Assembly (NCBI RefSeq): GCF_039530225.1
Contig: NZ_BAAAOH010000001.1
Span: forward strand, 620,001 to 684,000
Direction: 5' to 3'
DNA: 64,000 bases
Source of the DNA: Microbacterium pumilum
GTDB taxonomy: Bacteria; Actinomycetota; Actinomycetes; Actinomycetales; Microbacteriaceae
Below, piece after piece: positions 26,903-34,099 of this stretch (position 1 is the stretch's first letter; each line of letters begins with the position of its first letter). A model generated the notes under the pieces. The model saw only the letters and a program-made list of their open reading frames with translations. It was not told the origin of the DNA and ran no database searches. Made by a program: the position numbers and the translations under genes.

Positions 26903-28345
26903 TCAGACGGCGCGCAGCACGTCGGGTCCGAGCTCCTCGATCGACGTGCAGCCGGCGAGTCCGAGCGTGATGTCGAGCTCGGCGAGGATGTTGCGGATGA
27001 CCTCACGCACCCCTGCCTCGCCGGCGATGCCGAGGCCGTAGGCGTAGGACCGGCCGATCGCGACGGCGGTGGCTCCGAGCGCGAGGGCGATGACGGCATC
27101 CGACCCCTGCCGCACACCCGAGTCGAAGACGATCGGCACCCGACCGCCGACGCGCTCCACCACGTCGGGAAGGGCCGCGAGAGTCGGAACCGACTGGTCG
27201 ATCTGGCGTCCGCCGTGGTTCGACACCCACACGCCGTCGACCCCCGCGTCGAGTGCGCGGGCAGCGTCGTCCGGATGCACGATGCCCTTCAGGATGATCG
27301 GGAGCGTCGTCCAGTCGCGGGCCCGCGCCAGGTCGTCCCACGTGAGCGCAGGCGTCGAGAACACATCGAGGAACGTCTCGATCGCGGCCCTCGGCAACGG
27401 CGAGCGCAGGCTCTCACGCACTCCCGCCCCCGTCAGGGCGCCACCCTTGCGCGCGATGCTGATGCCCGCCGCCAGCGCCTTGGGCGTGAGCCTGACGCGC
27501 GGCGGCGCGTCGGTCCCTGAGCCGCCCCCGGTCCGTGAGCCGCCCCCGGTCCCTGAGCCGCCTCCGGTCCCTGAGCCGCCCCCGGTCCCTGAGCCGCCCC
27601 CGGTCCCTGAGCCGACCCCGGTCCCTGAGCCTGTCGAAGGGCCCACCCGCTCGCGCACCAGCTGCTCGAACACCGGATCGCTCGTGTACTGCGCGATGCC
27701 GAGGCCGCGCGTGAACGGCAGGTAGGCGAGGTCGAGATCGCGCGTGCGCCAGCCGAGCAGGTGGGTGTCGAGCGTCACGACGATGGCTTCGCAGCCGGAT
27801 GCCTCGGCCCGGCGCAGCAGCGATGCATTGAGCTCGTCGGATGCCGACCAGTACAGCTGGAACAGCCGCGCGCCGGCCGGCGCAACATCTCGCACCTCCT
27901 CCATGGGGAAGGACGCCTGGTTGCTCAGCGTGTACGGCACGCCCAGAGCGGCCGCCGCTCGTGCGACCGCCAAGTCGGCGTCGGCGTGCGCCATCTCCAT
28001 CACGCCGAGCGGAGCGAGCAGCAGCGGCGTCGCCCGCCGCCGGCCCAGGAAGTCGATCGAGAGGTCGCGCGTCGAGACATCGCGCAGCGGGCGTGGCCAC
28101 ACCTGCCAGCGGTCGAAGGCCGCACGGTTCGCCGCGACGGTGCGCTCGGCGCCCGCGCCGCCCGCGATGTAGGCGAACGCCTCGGCGCTCAGCGCCTTGC
28201 GGGCGGCGGCTTCGAGGGCAGTGGAATCGATCGGCACGCGAGGTCTCGTGCCGCTGATCCCGGCCCGGTAGATCTCGGACTGCGTGCGCCGTGAGATGCC
28301 GCGGGCCGCCGCGGGATCGTCGGGAGCCACGTTGCTCTGAACCAT
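26903..28345 (-). CDS. FMN-dependent alpha-hydroxyacid oxidase/dehydrogenase with repeat insertion
   Basis: 480-aa member of the lactate oxidase / L-lactate 2-monooxygenase family, an FMN TIM barrel. LAPLGVMEMAHADADLAVARAA, ILKGIVHPDDAARALDAGVDGVWVSNHGGRQ and VPIVFDSGVRQGSDAVIALALGATAVAIGRSYAYGL give the FMN site and the catalytic His in SNHGGRQ. A Gly/Ser/Thr-rich segment at ~235-278 is encoded by tandem 18-bp repeats and interrupts the loop after barrel strand 4, where family members differ in length. TAGGCT lies six bases before the ATG. Substrate is probably L-lactate or another 2-hydroxyacid. Confidence 0.85.
   Translation of the reverse strand: MVQSNVAPDDPAAARGISRRTQSEIYRAGISGTRPRVPIDSTALEAAARKALSAEAFAYIAGGAGAERTVAANRAAFDRWQVWPRPLRDVSTRDLSIDFLGRRRATPLLLAPLGVMEMAHADADLAVARAAAALGVPYTLSNQASFPMEEVRDVAPAGARLFQLYWSASDELNASLLRRAEASGCEAIVVTLDTHLLGWRTRDLDLAYLPFTRGLGIAQYTSDPVFEQLVRERVGPSTGSGTGVGSGTGGGSGTGGGSGTGGGSGTGGGSRTGGGSGTDAPPRVRLTPKALAAGISIARKGGALTGAGVRESLRSPLPRAAIETFLDVFSTPALTWDDLARARDWTTLPIILKGIVHPDDAARALDAGVDGVWVSNHGGRQIDQSVPTLAALPDVVERVGGRVPIVFDSGVRQGSDAVIALALGATAVAIGRSYAYGLGIAGEAGVREVIRNILAELDITLGLAGCTSIEELGPDVLRAV
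27512..27643 (-). repeat. Hairpin repeat with six 18-bp tandem units inside the hydroxyacid oxidase gene
   Basis: A full copy of the dispersed hairpin element (GGTCCCTGAGCCTGTCGAAG, 27620-27639, stem CCCT/AGGG) is preceded by six 18-base units of the GGTCCCTGAGCCG type from 27512. The units keep the reading frame and encode a (GGGSGT)-like linker in the oxidase. Confidence 0.85.
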
Positions 28346-28360
28346 GCGCTCAGCCTAGAT

Positions 28361-28444
28361 TCCCGACTCAGCCTGTCGCACGGTCGCTGAGCCTGTCGCA
28401 CGGTCGCTGAGCCTGTCGCACGGTCGCTGAGCCTGTCGAAGCGT
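28361..28444. repeat. Hairpin repeat with 20-bp tandem units between two genes
   Basis: Three 20-base units built on CGGTCGCTGAGCCTGTCG (28381-28440) plus a partial one at 28367 lie between the oxidase start and the lipoprotein stop. The last unit completes the hairpin element with stem CGCT/AGCG (CGCTGAGCCTGTCGAAGCG, 28425-28443). Confidence 0.8.
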
Positions 28445-29331
28445 CAGCCCGGACCGAAGCCGCACCAGTTCGCGACCCACGTGAGGATGCGGCCTCGCAC
28501 ATCCTCGACGGCCGCGATCTCGACTGTGCCCGGCTCTCCCTCTACCTCGACGTCGAAGGTGAAGACCGTGCCGCGCTTGTCTTCCTGCACAGCGTGCGGA
28601 TCGCACCGAAGCGGCACGAGCGGGAGGTGCACGATCGTCGTCTCGGTGTCACCCGACGCGACGGCGATGTCGATCGGGTACCCGACCGGCTGCGTGCCCG
28701 CGAACGTCAGGAGGTTCGTGTCGTGGACGCCGACGATCCGGGCGCTGTCCTCGCCCGTCGGTGCGATCTCGAGCGTGAGGTCGGCGGGGCTGCCCGATTC
28801 CGACGGTGTGAAGGAGACGATCGACACATCGGCTGCCTCGGCGAGCGCCTGCGCCCGGCACTCGCGCTCGTGCATCGGCCCGAGCACGTCCAGCGCGTCG
28901 GGGAGCGCACCCTCTCTGACCTCGTCGGCGCCCTGGCCGACGAAGGTCAGCCGGACGCTGGGCGTGCCCTCCGTGACGTCACAGGCCATCTCGGGCAGCT
29001 GGATGCGGAAGTCGACCGTACCCCCGGGACCCAGCGTCGACTCCCGGTCGAGCACGCGCGAGGCGACACCGTCGAGGCGCGGATCGGCAACGGTGACGTC
29101 TCCGATCCGGATCGACGTGTCGCCCGCGTTGTGCACCTCGACCTGCGCCTGGCGGGCCGCGACATCCGATCGCAGCTGCACCAGCACGGCGGTGATGCCT
29201 TCGGGGAGCGGGGACCGCGCGGACTCGTCCATCGCAGCGGAGCACGCGCTGAGCGCCAGCATCGCGAGCACGCCCACCCCCGCAGCGAGTCGCCGATGTT
29301 CACGCCGACGAGAGGCGAGGCGTGCCGGCAT
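28444..29331 (-). CDS. Predicted lipoprotein of unknown function
   Basis: 295 aa with a basic N-terminus, hydrophobic segment and lipobox LSAC near residue 30, so it is expected to be lipid-anchored outside the membrane. The mature part is beta-rich (LVQLRSDVAARQAQVEVHNAGDTSIRIGDVTV) and has four conserved-looking Cys residues that could form disulfides. It starts three bases after the racemase-family stop, so it is co-expressed with that gene. No family was recognised. Confidence 0.75.
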   Translation of the reverse strand: MPARLASRRREHRRLAAGVGVLAMLALSACSAAMDESARSPLPEGITAVLVQLRSDVAARQAQVEVHNAGDTSIRIGDVTVADPRLDGVASRVLDRESTLGPGGTVDFRIQLPEMACDVTEGTPSVRLTFVGQGADEVREGALPDALDVLGPMHERECRAQALAEAADVSIVSFTPSESGSPADLTLEIAPTGEDSARIVGVHDTNLLTFAGTQPVGYPIDIAVASGDTETTIVHLPLVPLRCDPHAVQEDKRGTVFTFDVEVEGEPGTVEIAAVEDVRGRILTWVANWCGFGPG

Positions 29332-29334
29332 CCG

Positions 29335-30468
29335 TCACCGCCGCACGGTCTCGCGCGCCACCGTGAACTCCTCGAGGGCGGCGTGATCGATGTCGACGCC
29401 GATGCCCGGCCCGGTCGGCACGCGCACGTGGCCGTCCTCGAGGACCGCCGGCTCGGTGACGATGTCGCGGTGGTAGAAGCGACTCGATGCCGACACGTCA
29501 CCCGGAAGGGTGAAGCCGGGCAGGGCCGCGAGCGCCGCATTGGCGGCTCGGCCGATCCCGGTCTCGACCATGCCCCCGCACCACACCGGGATGCCGGCTT
29601 CCCGGCACAGGTCGTGGATCGCGACCGCTTCGAGGTAGCCGCCCACCCGCCCGGCTTTGATGTTGATGACGGATGTCGAGCCGAGCGCGAGCGCGTCGGT
29701 CGCTGCCTTGAGCGACACGATCGACTCGTCGAGGCAGATGGGGGTGCGGACCCGTCGAGCGAGGGTGGCATGGTCCACGATGTCGTCCTCCTGCAGCGGC
29801 TGCTCGATGAGGAGGAGGTCGAACGGGTCGAGTCCGGCGAGGGTCTCGATGTCGGCGAGCGTGTAGGCCGAGTTCGCGTCGACCTGCAGGGGGATGTCGC
29901 CGAACGCCTCTCGCACGGCGGCCGTGTCGGCGATGTCACGGCCGGGCTTGATCTTGAGCTTGATGCGCACGTATCCCTCGTCGAGGTATCCGCGGACGAC
30001 CTCGACGAGGCGGGCTGGGTCGCTCTGGATGCCCACCGACACACCGGACGGCACCCGATCCCGCTCGGCGCCGAGGTAGGCGGCGAGCGGGCGTCCCTCC
30101 GCGCGGAGCGCCGCGTCGAGCACGGCGAGCTCGACGCCGGCCTTCGCCATCCGGTGTCCCTTGAACGGCTCGAGGATGCGCGAGACGTCTTCGGCGGCGA
30201 TCCGGGGCGTCTCGAGCAGGGCTGGGATGAGCCAGCGGGATGCGGCATCCCACGCGCCCTGCGTGTACTCGCTCGAATAGAGCGGAGCCTCGCCCGTGAC
30301 GATCTCGCCCCATCCGTCGCCGTCGGCCGTCAGGGCGCGCACGATGATCACTTCGCGCACCGTCTCGGTGCCGAACGAGGTGGTGAACGGCGAGACGAGC
30401 GGGATGCGCAGGACCCTCAGCTCGAAGCCGTCGAGCGCGACGGGAGCGGTCGGCCGGACGATGGGCAT
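29335..30468 (-). CDS. menC: o-Succinylbenzoate synthase / N-succinylamino-acid racemase family enolase
   Basis: 377-aa enolase-superfamily enzyme of the MenC/NSAR group. The barrel carries the KxK pair (VRIKLKIKPG), metal ligands in VDANSAYT, IEQPLQEDD and CLDES, and the opposite-face Lys in INIKAGRVGG. The family contains both o-succinylbenzoate synthases of menaquinone synthesis and N-succinylamino-acid racemases, which sequence alone separates poorly. No other men gene is present, but a COG3375 GNAT gene lies upstream, the pairing known for the racemase route. TACCCT lies six bases before the ATG. Confidence 0.88.
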   Translation of the reverse strand: MPIVRPTAPVALDGFELRVLRIPLVSPFTTSFGTETVREVIIVRALTADGDGWGEIVTGEAPLYSSEYTQGAWDAASRWLIPALLETPRIAAEDVSRILEPFKGHRMAKAGVELAVLDAALRAEGRPLAAYLGAERDRVPSGVSVGIQSDPARLVEVVRGYLDEGYVRIKLKIKPGRDIADTAAVREAFGDIPLQVDANSAYTLADIETLAGLDPFDLLLIEQPLQEDDIVDHATLARRVRTPICLDESIVSLKAATDALALGSTSVINIKAGRVGGYLEAVAIHDLCREAGIPVWCGGMVETGIGRAANAALAALPGFTLPGDVSASSRFYHRDIVTEPAVLEDGHVRVPTGPGIGVDIDHAALEEFTVARETVRR

Positions 30469-30496
30469 GCGCCCAGGGTAGCCCTGCGGTGCAGCT

Positions 30497-30649
30497 TCAC
30501 AGCGCGAAGCGACCCGCACCGTGCTCGTCGCTGACCGGGATGAAGGTCGACCTCGACTTGCGCGGGCGCTGCCCCCGCAGTTCACGACGATGATCACGGG
30601 CCACCGCGTGTCGCACCGCGACCACGACGGCATCGACGCGCTCGCGCAT
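30497..30649 (-). CDS. Small basic protein of unknown function (50 aa)
   Basis: Predicted 50-residue Arg-rich protein (begins MRERVDAVVVAVRHAVARDH). The ATG at 30649 is backed by GGAGGAG five bases upstream, one of the strongest ribosome sites in the window, and codon use is normal. It lies between a nested hairpin (30715-30800) and the racemase-family gene, 28 bases from the latter. No family recognised. Confidence 0.55.
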   Translation of the reverse strand: MRERVDAVVVAVRHAVARDHRRELRGQRPRKSRSTFIPVSDEHGAGRFAL

Positions 30650-30714
30650 GGTTGCTCCTCCGCTGTCCATGCCCACCAGGAGCACGCGGGGACCCGTCAG
30701 ATACATCGACCGGT

Positions 30715-30800
30715 CGACCACTTCGAAGGAGGTCTACCCTTCCGCGGAGGAGTGGCTCGAGAATCCTCCGCAGATTCGGCGATCTCCTTCGAAGTGGTCG
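30715..30800. repeat. Nested inverted repeat in the intergenic region
   Basis: Outer arms of 17 bases, CGACCACTTCGAAGGAG (30715-30731) and its exact complement (30784-30800), enclose an inner 8-bp stem GCGGAGGA/TCCTCCGC (30744-30751 and 30764-30771). It sits between the cyclase stop and the strong ribosome site of the 50-aa protein. The inner stem contains a GGAGGA on the plus strand and its complement on the other. Confidence 0.8.
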
Positions 30801-30807
30801 GTGCGGG

Positions 30808-31737
30808 TCAGGCAGGCACCTCGGCGAACGCGCGCACCGGGAACGTTCCGAATCCCTCGACCGCAGGTGGCGCTGCCGTGAACCGGGCGCCTCGAGCCGG
30901 CAGGGCACCCAGGTTCGTCAGGTGCTCCACGACGTGCACGCCGGCCGCGAGCAGCAGCGAATGAGCGGGGCGCTCGCCCCCTCCTGAGCCTGTCGAAGGA
31001 TCGGCATCGTCGATGTTCAGCGAGTCGATCCCGACGAGCGCGGCGCCCGCGTCGATGAGGGACTGCGCTCCGTCCCCCGTGAGGAAAGGAGCGCCGCTGC
31101 CGTACTCCGGGCGGCCGAACCAGCGGTCCCAGCCGGTGTGCAGCAGTACGGCGGCGCCTCGCACATCTCGATCCGCGAGCGTCTCGGGCCGGATGCCGCG
31201 ACGCTCGGGCGACCACGCGTCCTCCAGGTGGAACACCTCGGCGCGCAGACCGACGAGCGAGTCCAGTGCAAGCCCAGCGAGGTCCGGGCCATCGGCATAG
31301 CGGTGGAACGGAGAGTCGAGGTATGTCCCGGTGTTGCCGACCATGGTGAGGATGTCCATCGCGAACTCGGTGCCCGGCGCATACCTCGCCCGAGAGTCCT
31401 CCCGCGTGAGGTGGGGCGTGATCGTCGGGGCCGGCAGGCCCGGGTAGGTGACGAGCCCTGCGCGGATCGGGTGGCTGAGGTCGACGACTCGCGTGCTGCT
31501 GATCGGTGCCGGCTCGACCGCTCCCCTGCTGCCGCGGTGCGGCTCCTCTACGATTCGCAGCCCGCGCAACTCGACCTCCTCGACGAGCGCGAGACCGAGA
31601 TGCCGCACCAGCAGCAGGCCGATCTCATCCGTCGAGAGGGAGTTCGAGGGCAGGTCGAGGCGGAATCCGGTGCCGGCGAGCTCACCGCCGTTGGCGAAGC
31701 GGATGTCGAAATCGAAGTGGGCGTGATACTCGGGCAT
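30808..31737 (-). CDS. Cyclase-family hydrolase with N-terminal extra domain and altered metal motif
   Basis: 309 aa in two parts. Residues 1-70 form a small beta-alpha module not found in the basic family. Residues ~85-309 match the cyclase/kynurenine formamidase fold (VVDLSHPIRAGLVTYPGLP, GAAVLLHTGWDRWFG, LVGIDSLNID, HSLLLAAGVHVVEHLTNL). The usual metal motif HxGTHxDxPxH reads NTGTYLDSPFH, so two His ligands are replaced by Asn and Tyr. A hairpin repeat is embedded at residues ~246-252 (DPSTGSG). Neighbours suggest an amide hydrolase role. TAGGCT lies 7 bases before the ATG. Confidence 0.8.
   Translation of the reverse strand: MPEYHAHFDFDIRFANGGELAGTGFRLDLPSNSLSTDEIGLLLVRHLGLALVEEVELRGLRIVEEPHRGSRGAVEPAPISSTRVVDLSHPIRAGLVTYPGLPAPTITPHLTREDSRARYAPGTEFAMDILTMVGNTGTYLDSPFHRYADGPDLAGLALDSLVGLRAEVFHLEDAWSPERRGIRPETLADRDVRGAAVLLHTGWDRWFGRPEYGSGAPFLTGDGAQSLIDAGAALVGIDSLNIDDADPSTGSGGGERPAHSLLLAAGVHVVEHLTNLGALPARGARFTAAPPAVEGFGTFPVRAFAEVPA
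30983..31002 (-). repeat. Single hairpin repeat copy inside the cyclase gene
   Basis: TCCTGAGCCTGTCGAAGGA lies at 30982-31000 with stem TCCT/AGGA around the conserved loop GAGCCTGTCGA. It is in frame and encodes DPSTGSG in the cyclase. Confidence 0.75.
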
Positions 31738-31809
31738 GATCGTCAGCCTATGGGCGACCGGATGGCGCACACTGCCAGATCTCGCTGGATTCCGGACGCT
31801 GAAGCCCGG

Positions 31810-32535
31810 TCAGCGAACGGCGGCGACCAGGAGGTAGCCGCGCTCGTCGTCGAAGCCGCCGATCACCAGGCCTCCCGCGAGGTGCCCGAGCATCTCGTCT
31901 CGCACGCGATGACGCCACGCTGCGGCATCCGCCGGGGATTCGCGCCGCAGGGTCTCGATGTCGTGCGGCACCGCGACCGACGCCAGCACGCGATCGTCGG
32001 CGGGCATCGCGACCGGGGGTGCCGCGAGTGCCCACGACACCATGATGCGGTCGGTCTCATCGCCGCGGTTGACGCCGTCGTCCATCGGTCCGTAGTGGTT
32101 CACGAGGTAGTCGTCCACGCGCGTGCCGAGCACCCGCAGGTTGAAGTGCGCATTGCGGGCGACGAGCGGGTCGAACGTCCACGTGATGTGGCCGACGTCG
32201 CGGGCGAGGGCCCATGCCCGCTGGTGCTGCTTGAGCACGCGGCCCAGACCGTGACGCTGATGCTCGGGAAGCACACCGGTGATGTGCGAGTGCATCGACC
32301 GCGCGGCGGGGGCCGCGAAGAATGCGACGGATGCCCCGACCATCTGCTGGCCCTCGTAGAGGCCGACGGCGTAGTTGCCGGAGTGGGCGAGCGCGCGCAG
32401 GAGGTTCGGCGGCATGCCCGAGTGATCGCCTCCCCACACCTCGGAGAGCACGTTCGAGGCCTCGAACACCGCATCCACGGTCTCGAGCGGGCGGATCTCG
32501 ATTCCCGGCGGTGTCTCGACGGATGCCTCGGTCAT
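31810..32535 (-). CDS. GNAT-family acyltransferase (COG3375 type)
   Basis: 241-aa GNAT protein of the COG3375 group. An acyl-CoA loop is seen in ITGVLPEHQRHGLGRVLKQHQRAWA, followed by the group-specific HITWTFDPLVARNAHFNLRVLGTRVDDYLVNHYGPMDDGVNRGDETDRIMVSW. In Geobacillus and relatives, members of this group succinylate D-amino acids and are encoded next to the racemase-family enzyme, as here. First gene of the minus-strand group; TATCGT lies six bases before the ATG (leaderless). Confidence 0.85.
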   Translation of the reverse strand: MTEASVETPPGIEIRPLETVDAVFEASNVLSEVWGGDHSGMPPNLLRALAHSGNYAVGLYEGQQMVGASVAFFAAPAARSMHSHITGVLPEHQRHGLGRVLKQHQRAWALARDVGHITWTFDPLVARNAHFNLRVLGTRVDDYLVNHYGPMDDGVNRGDETDRIMVSWALAAPPVAMPADDRVLASVAVPHDIETLRRESPADAAAWRHRVRDEMLGHLAGGLVIGGFDDERGYLLVAAVR

Positions 32536-32610
32536 GACGCCACGATATCCCCGGGCCGCTCGGCCCGGCATCCCGGCCCTGGTCTCGTCGCGCGCCGATA
32601 GCCTGAACCA

Positions 32611-34056
32611 ATGCCGCCGAGTGATGAGGACAAGAGAAAGCGCCTCACCCGGATGCCGCGACACGGCGCCATCGTCGCGGTTCTCGCCCTCACCGGCCTC
32701 GCCTCTTCATTCATGTTCACGCTCGTCGTGCCGATTCAGGCCGAGCTGCCCGAGCTGCTCGGCGCGAGCCGCGAGGACACCGCATGGGTGGTGACCGTGA
32801 CGCTGCTCGTGGCGGCGATCACCACACCCATCGCCGGACGTCTCGGCGACATGTACGGCAAGCGGCGCATCGTCCTGGTGCTGCTCGTGCTCCTCATCAT
32901 CGGCTCGGTCATCGCCGCCTTCTCGACGAGCCTGATCGGCGTGATCATCGGCCGGGCGCTGCAGGGTGCGGTCGTCGGCGTGGTGCCACTCGGCATCGCG
33001 ATCCTGCGCGACGTGCTGCACACCAGCGGGGTCAACAGCGCGATCGCCCTCATCAGCGCCACGCTCGGCGTCGGAGGCGCCCTCGGTCTGCCCATCAGCG
33101 CATTCATCACGGAGTTCGCCGACTGGCACATCATCTTCTGGGTCGCCGCCGGTATCGGCGCCGTGTGCTTCGGACTGGTGCTCTGGATCGTTCCCGTCAG
33201 TGTGCTGCGCACACCCGGCAGCTTCGACTTCGTCGGCGCGGCCGGCCTCGCCGTCGGCCTCACCGGCATCCTGCTCGTCATCTCACGGGGCAACGAGTGG
33301 GGCTGGCTGTCTCCCGCCACGCTCGCGCTCGGACTCGGCGGCATCGTCGTCCTGCTCATCTGGGGCTGGTACGAGCTGCAGATCGCCGAGCCGCTGCTCG
33401 ATCTGCGCGTCGCCGCACGCCGACCGGTGCTCCTGACCAATTTCGCCTCGATCGGCATGGGCTTCGCGCTGTTCGCGTCGAACGTCGTCTTTCCGCAGAT
33501 TCTCGAACTGCCCGTCGAGACCGGCGCCGGTCTCGGCCTCTCGCTCATCGCCGCGAGCCTCGTGGTCATGCCCGCCGGTCTCGTCATGATGGTGCTGTCC
33601 CCGGTGTCCGGACGCCTGGCAGGCGTCATCGGGCCCCGCGCGCTCTTGATCATGGGCGCCGTCGCCCTCGTCGCCGCGTACGCCTTCGTGCTGATCGCGG
33701 GCAATGGCGTGTGGCAGATCTTCGTCTCGAACATCCTCATCGGCATCGGGATCGGCTTCGGCTTCGCGGCGATGCCGATGCTCATCATGCGATCGGTGCC
33801 GCAGAGCGAAACCGGGGCGTCGAACGGGCTGAACGCGCTGTTCCGCTCGCTCGGCACGAGCACCGCAGCAGCCGTGATGGGCGCGGTCCTCGCATCGTCG
33901 TCCACGGTGCAGGACGGCATGCAGATCCCCTCGGCCGCGGGGTTCCACCTCACCTACATCCTGGCAGGCGCCGGAGCCGTGATCGCACTGCTCCTCGCGC
34001 TGTTCATTCCGGCCCATCCCGCCGCAGAGGAGCGGCATCCGTCACTGCCCCGCTGA
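32611..34056 (+). CDS. MFS multidrug exporter, DHA2 (14-TM) type
   Basis: 481-aa permease with about 14 hydrophobic segments. The motif GRLGDMYGKRR (motif A) after the second segment and GVVPLGIAILRDVLHTSGVNSAIALISATLGVGGALGLPISA (motif C region, read in parts) place it in the DHA2 drug:H+ antiporter group. A second motif A copy reads PVSGRLAGVIGPR. It likely exports toxic organic cations. TAGCCT lies six bases before the ATG; divergent from the GNAT gene. Confidence 0.88.
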   Translation: MPPSDEDKRKRLTRMPRHGAIVAVLALTGLASSFMFTLVVPIQAELPELLGASREDTAWVVTVTLLVAAITTPIAGRLGDMYGKRRIVLVLLVLLIIGSVIAAFSTSLIGVIIGRALQGAVVGVVPLGIAILRDVLHTSGVNSAIALISATLGVGGALGLPISAFITEFADWHIIFWVAAGIGAVCFGLVLWIVPVSVLRTPGSFDFVGAAGLAVGLTGILLVISRGNEWGWLSPATLALGLGGIVVLLIWGWYELQIAEPLLDLRVAARRPVLLTNFASIGMGFALFASNVVFPQILELPVETGAGLGLSLIAASLVVMPAGLVMMVLSPVSGRLAGVIGPRALLIMGAVALVAAYAFVLIAGNGVWQIFVSNILIGIGIGFGFAAMPMLIMRSVPQSETGASNGLNALFRSLGTSTAAAVMGAVLASSSTVQDGMQIPSAAGFHLTYILAGAGAVIALLLALFIPAHPAAEERHPSLPR

Positions 34057-34099
34057 GGCACCCTGGTGACACCCCTCAGCAGGCCGCTAGCCTGACGCA

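Noticed and set aside
27512..27640. Possible CRISPR or VNTR array of non-coding nature
   Set aside because: Units are tandem without spacers and continue the oxidase reading frame.
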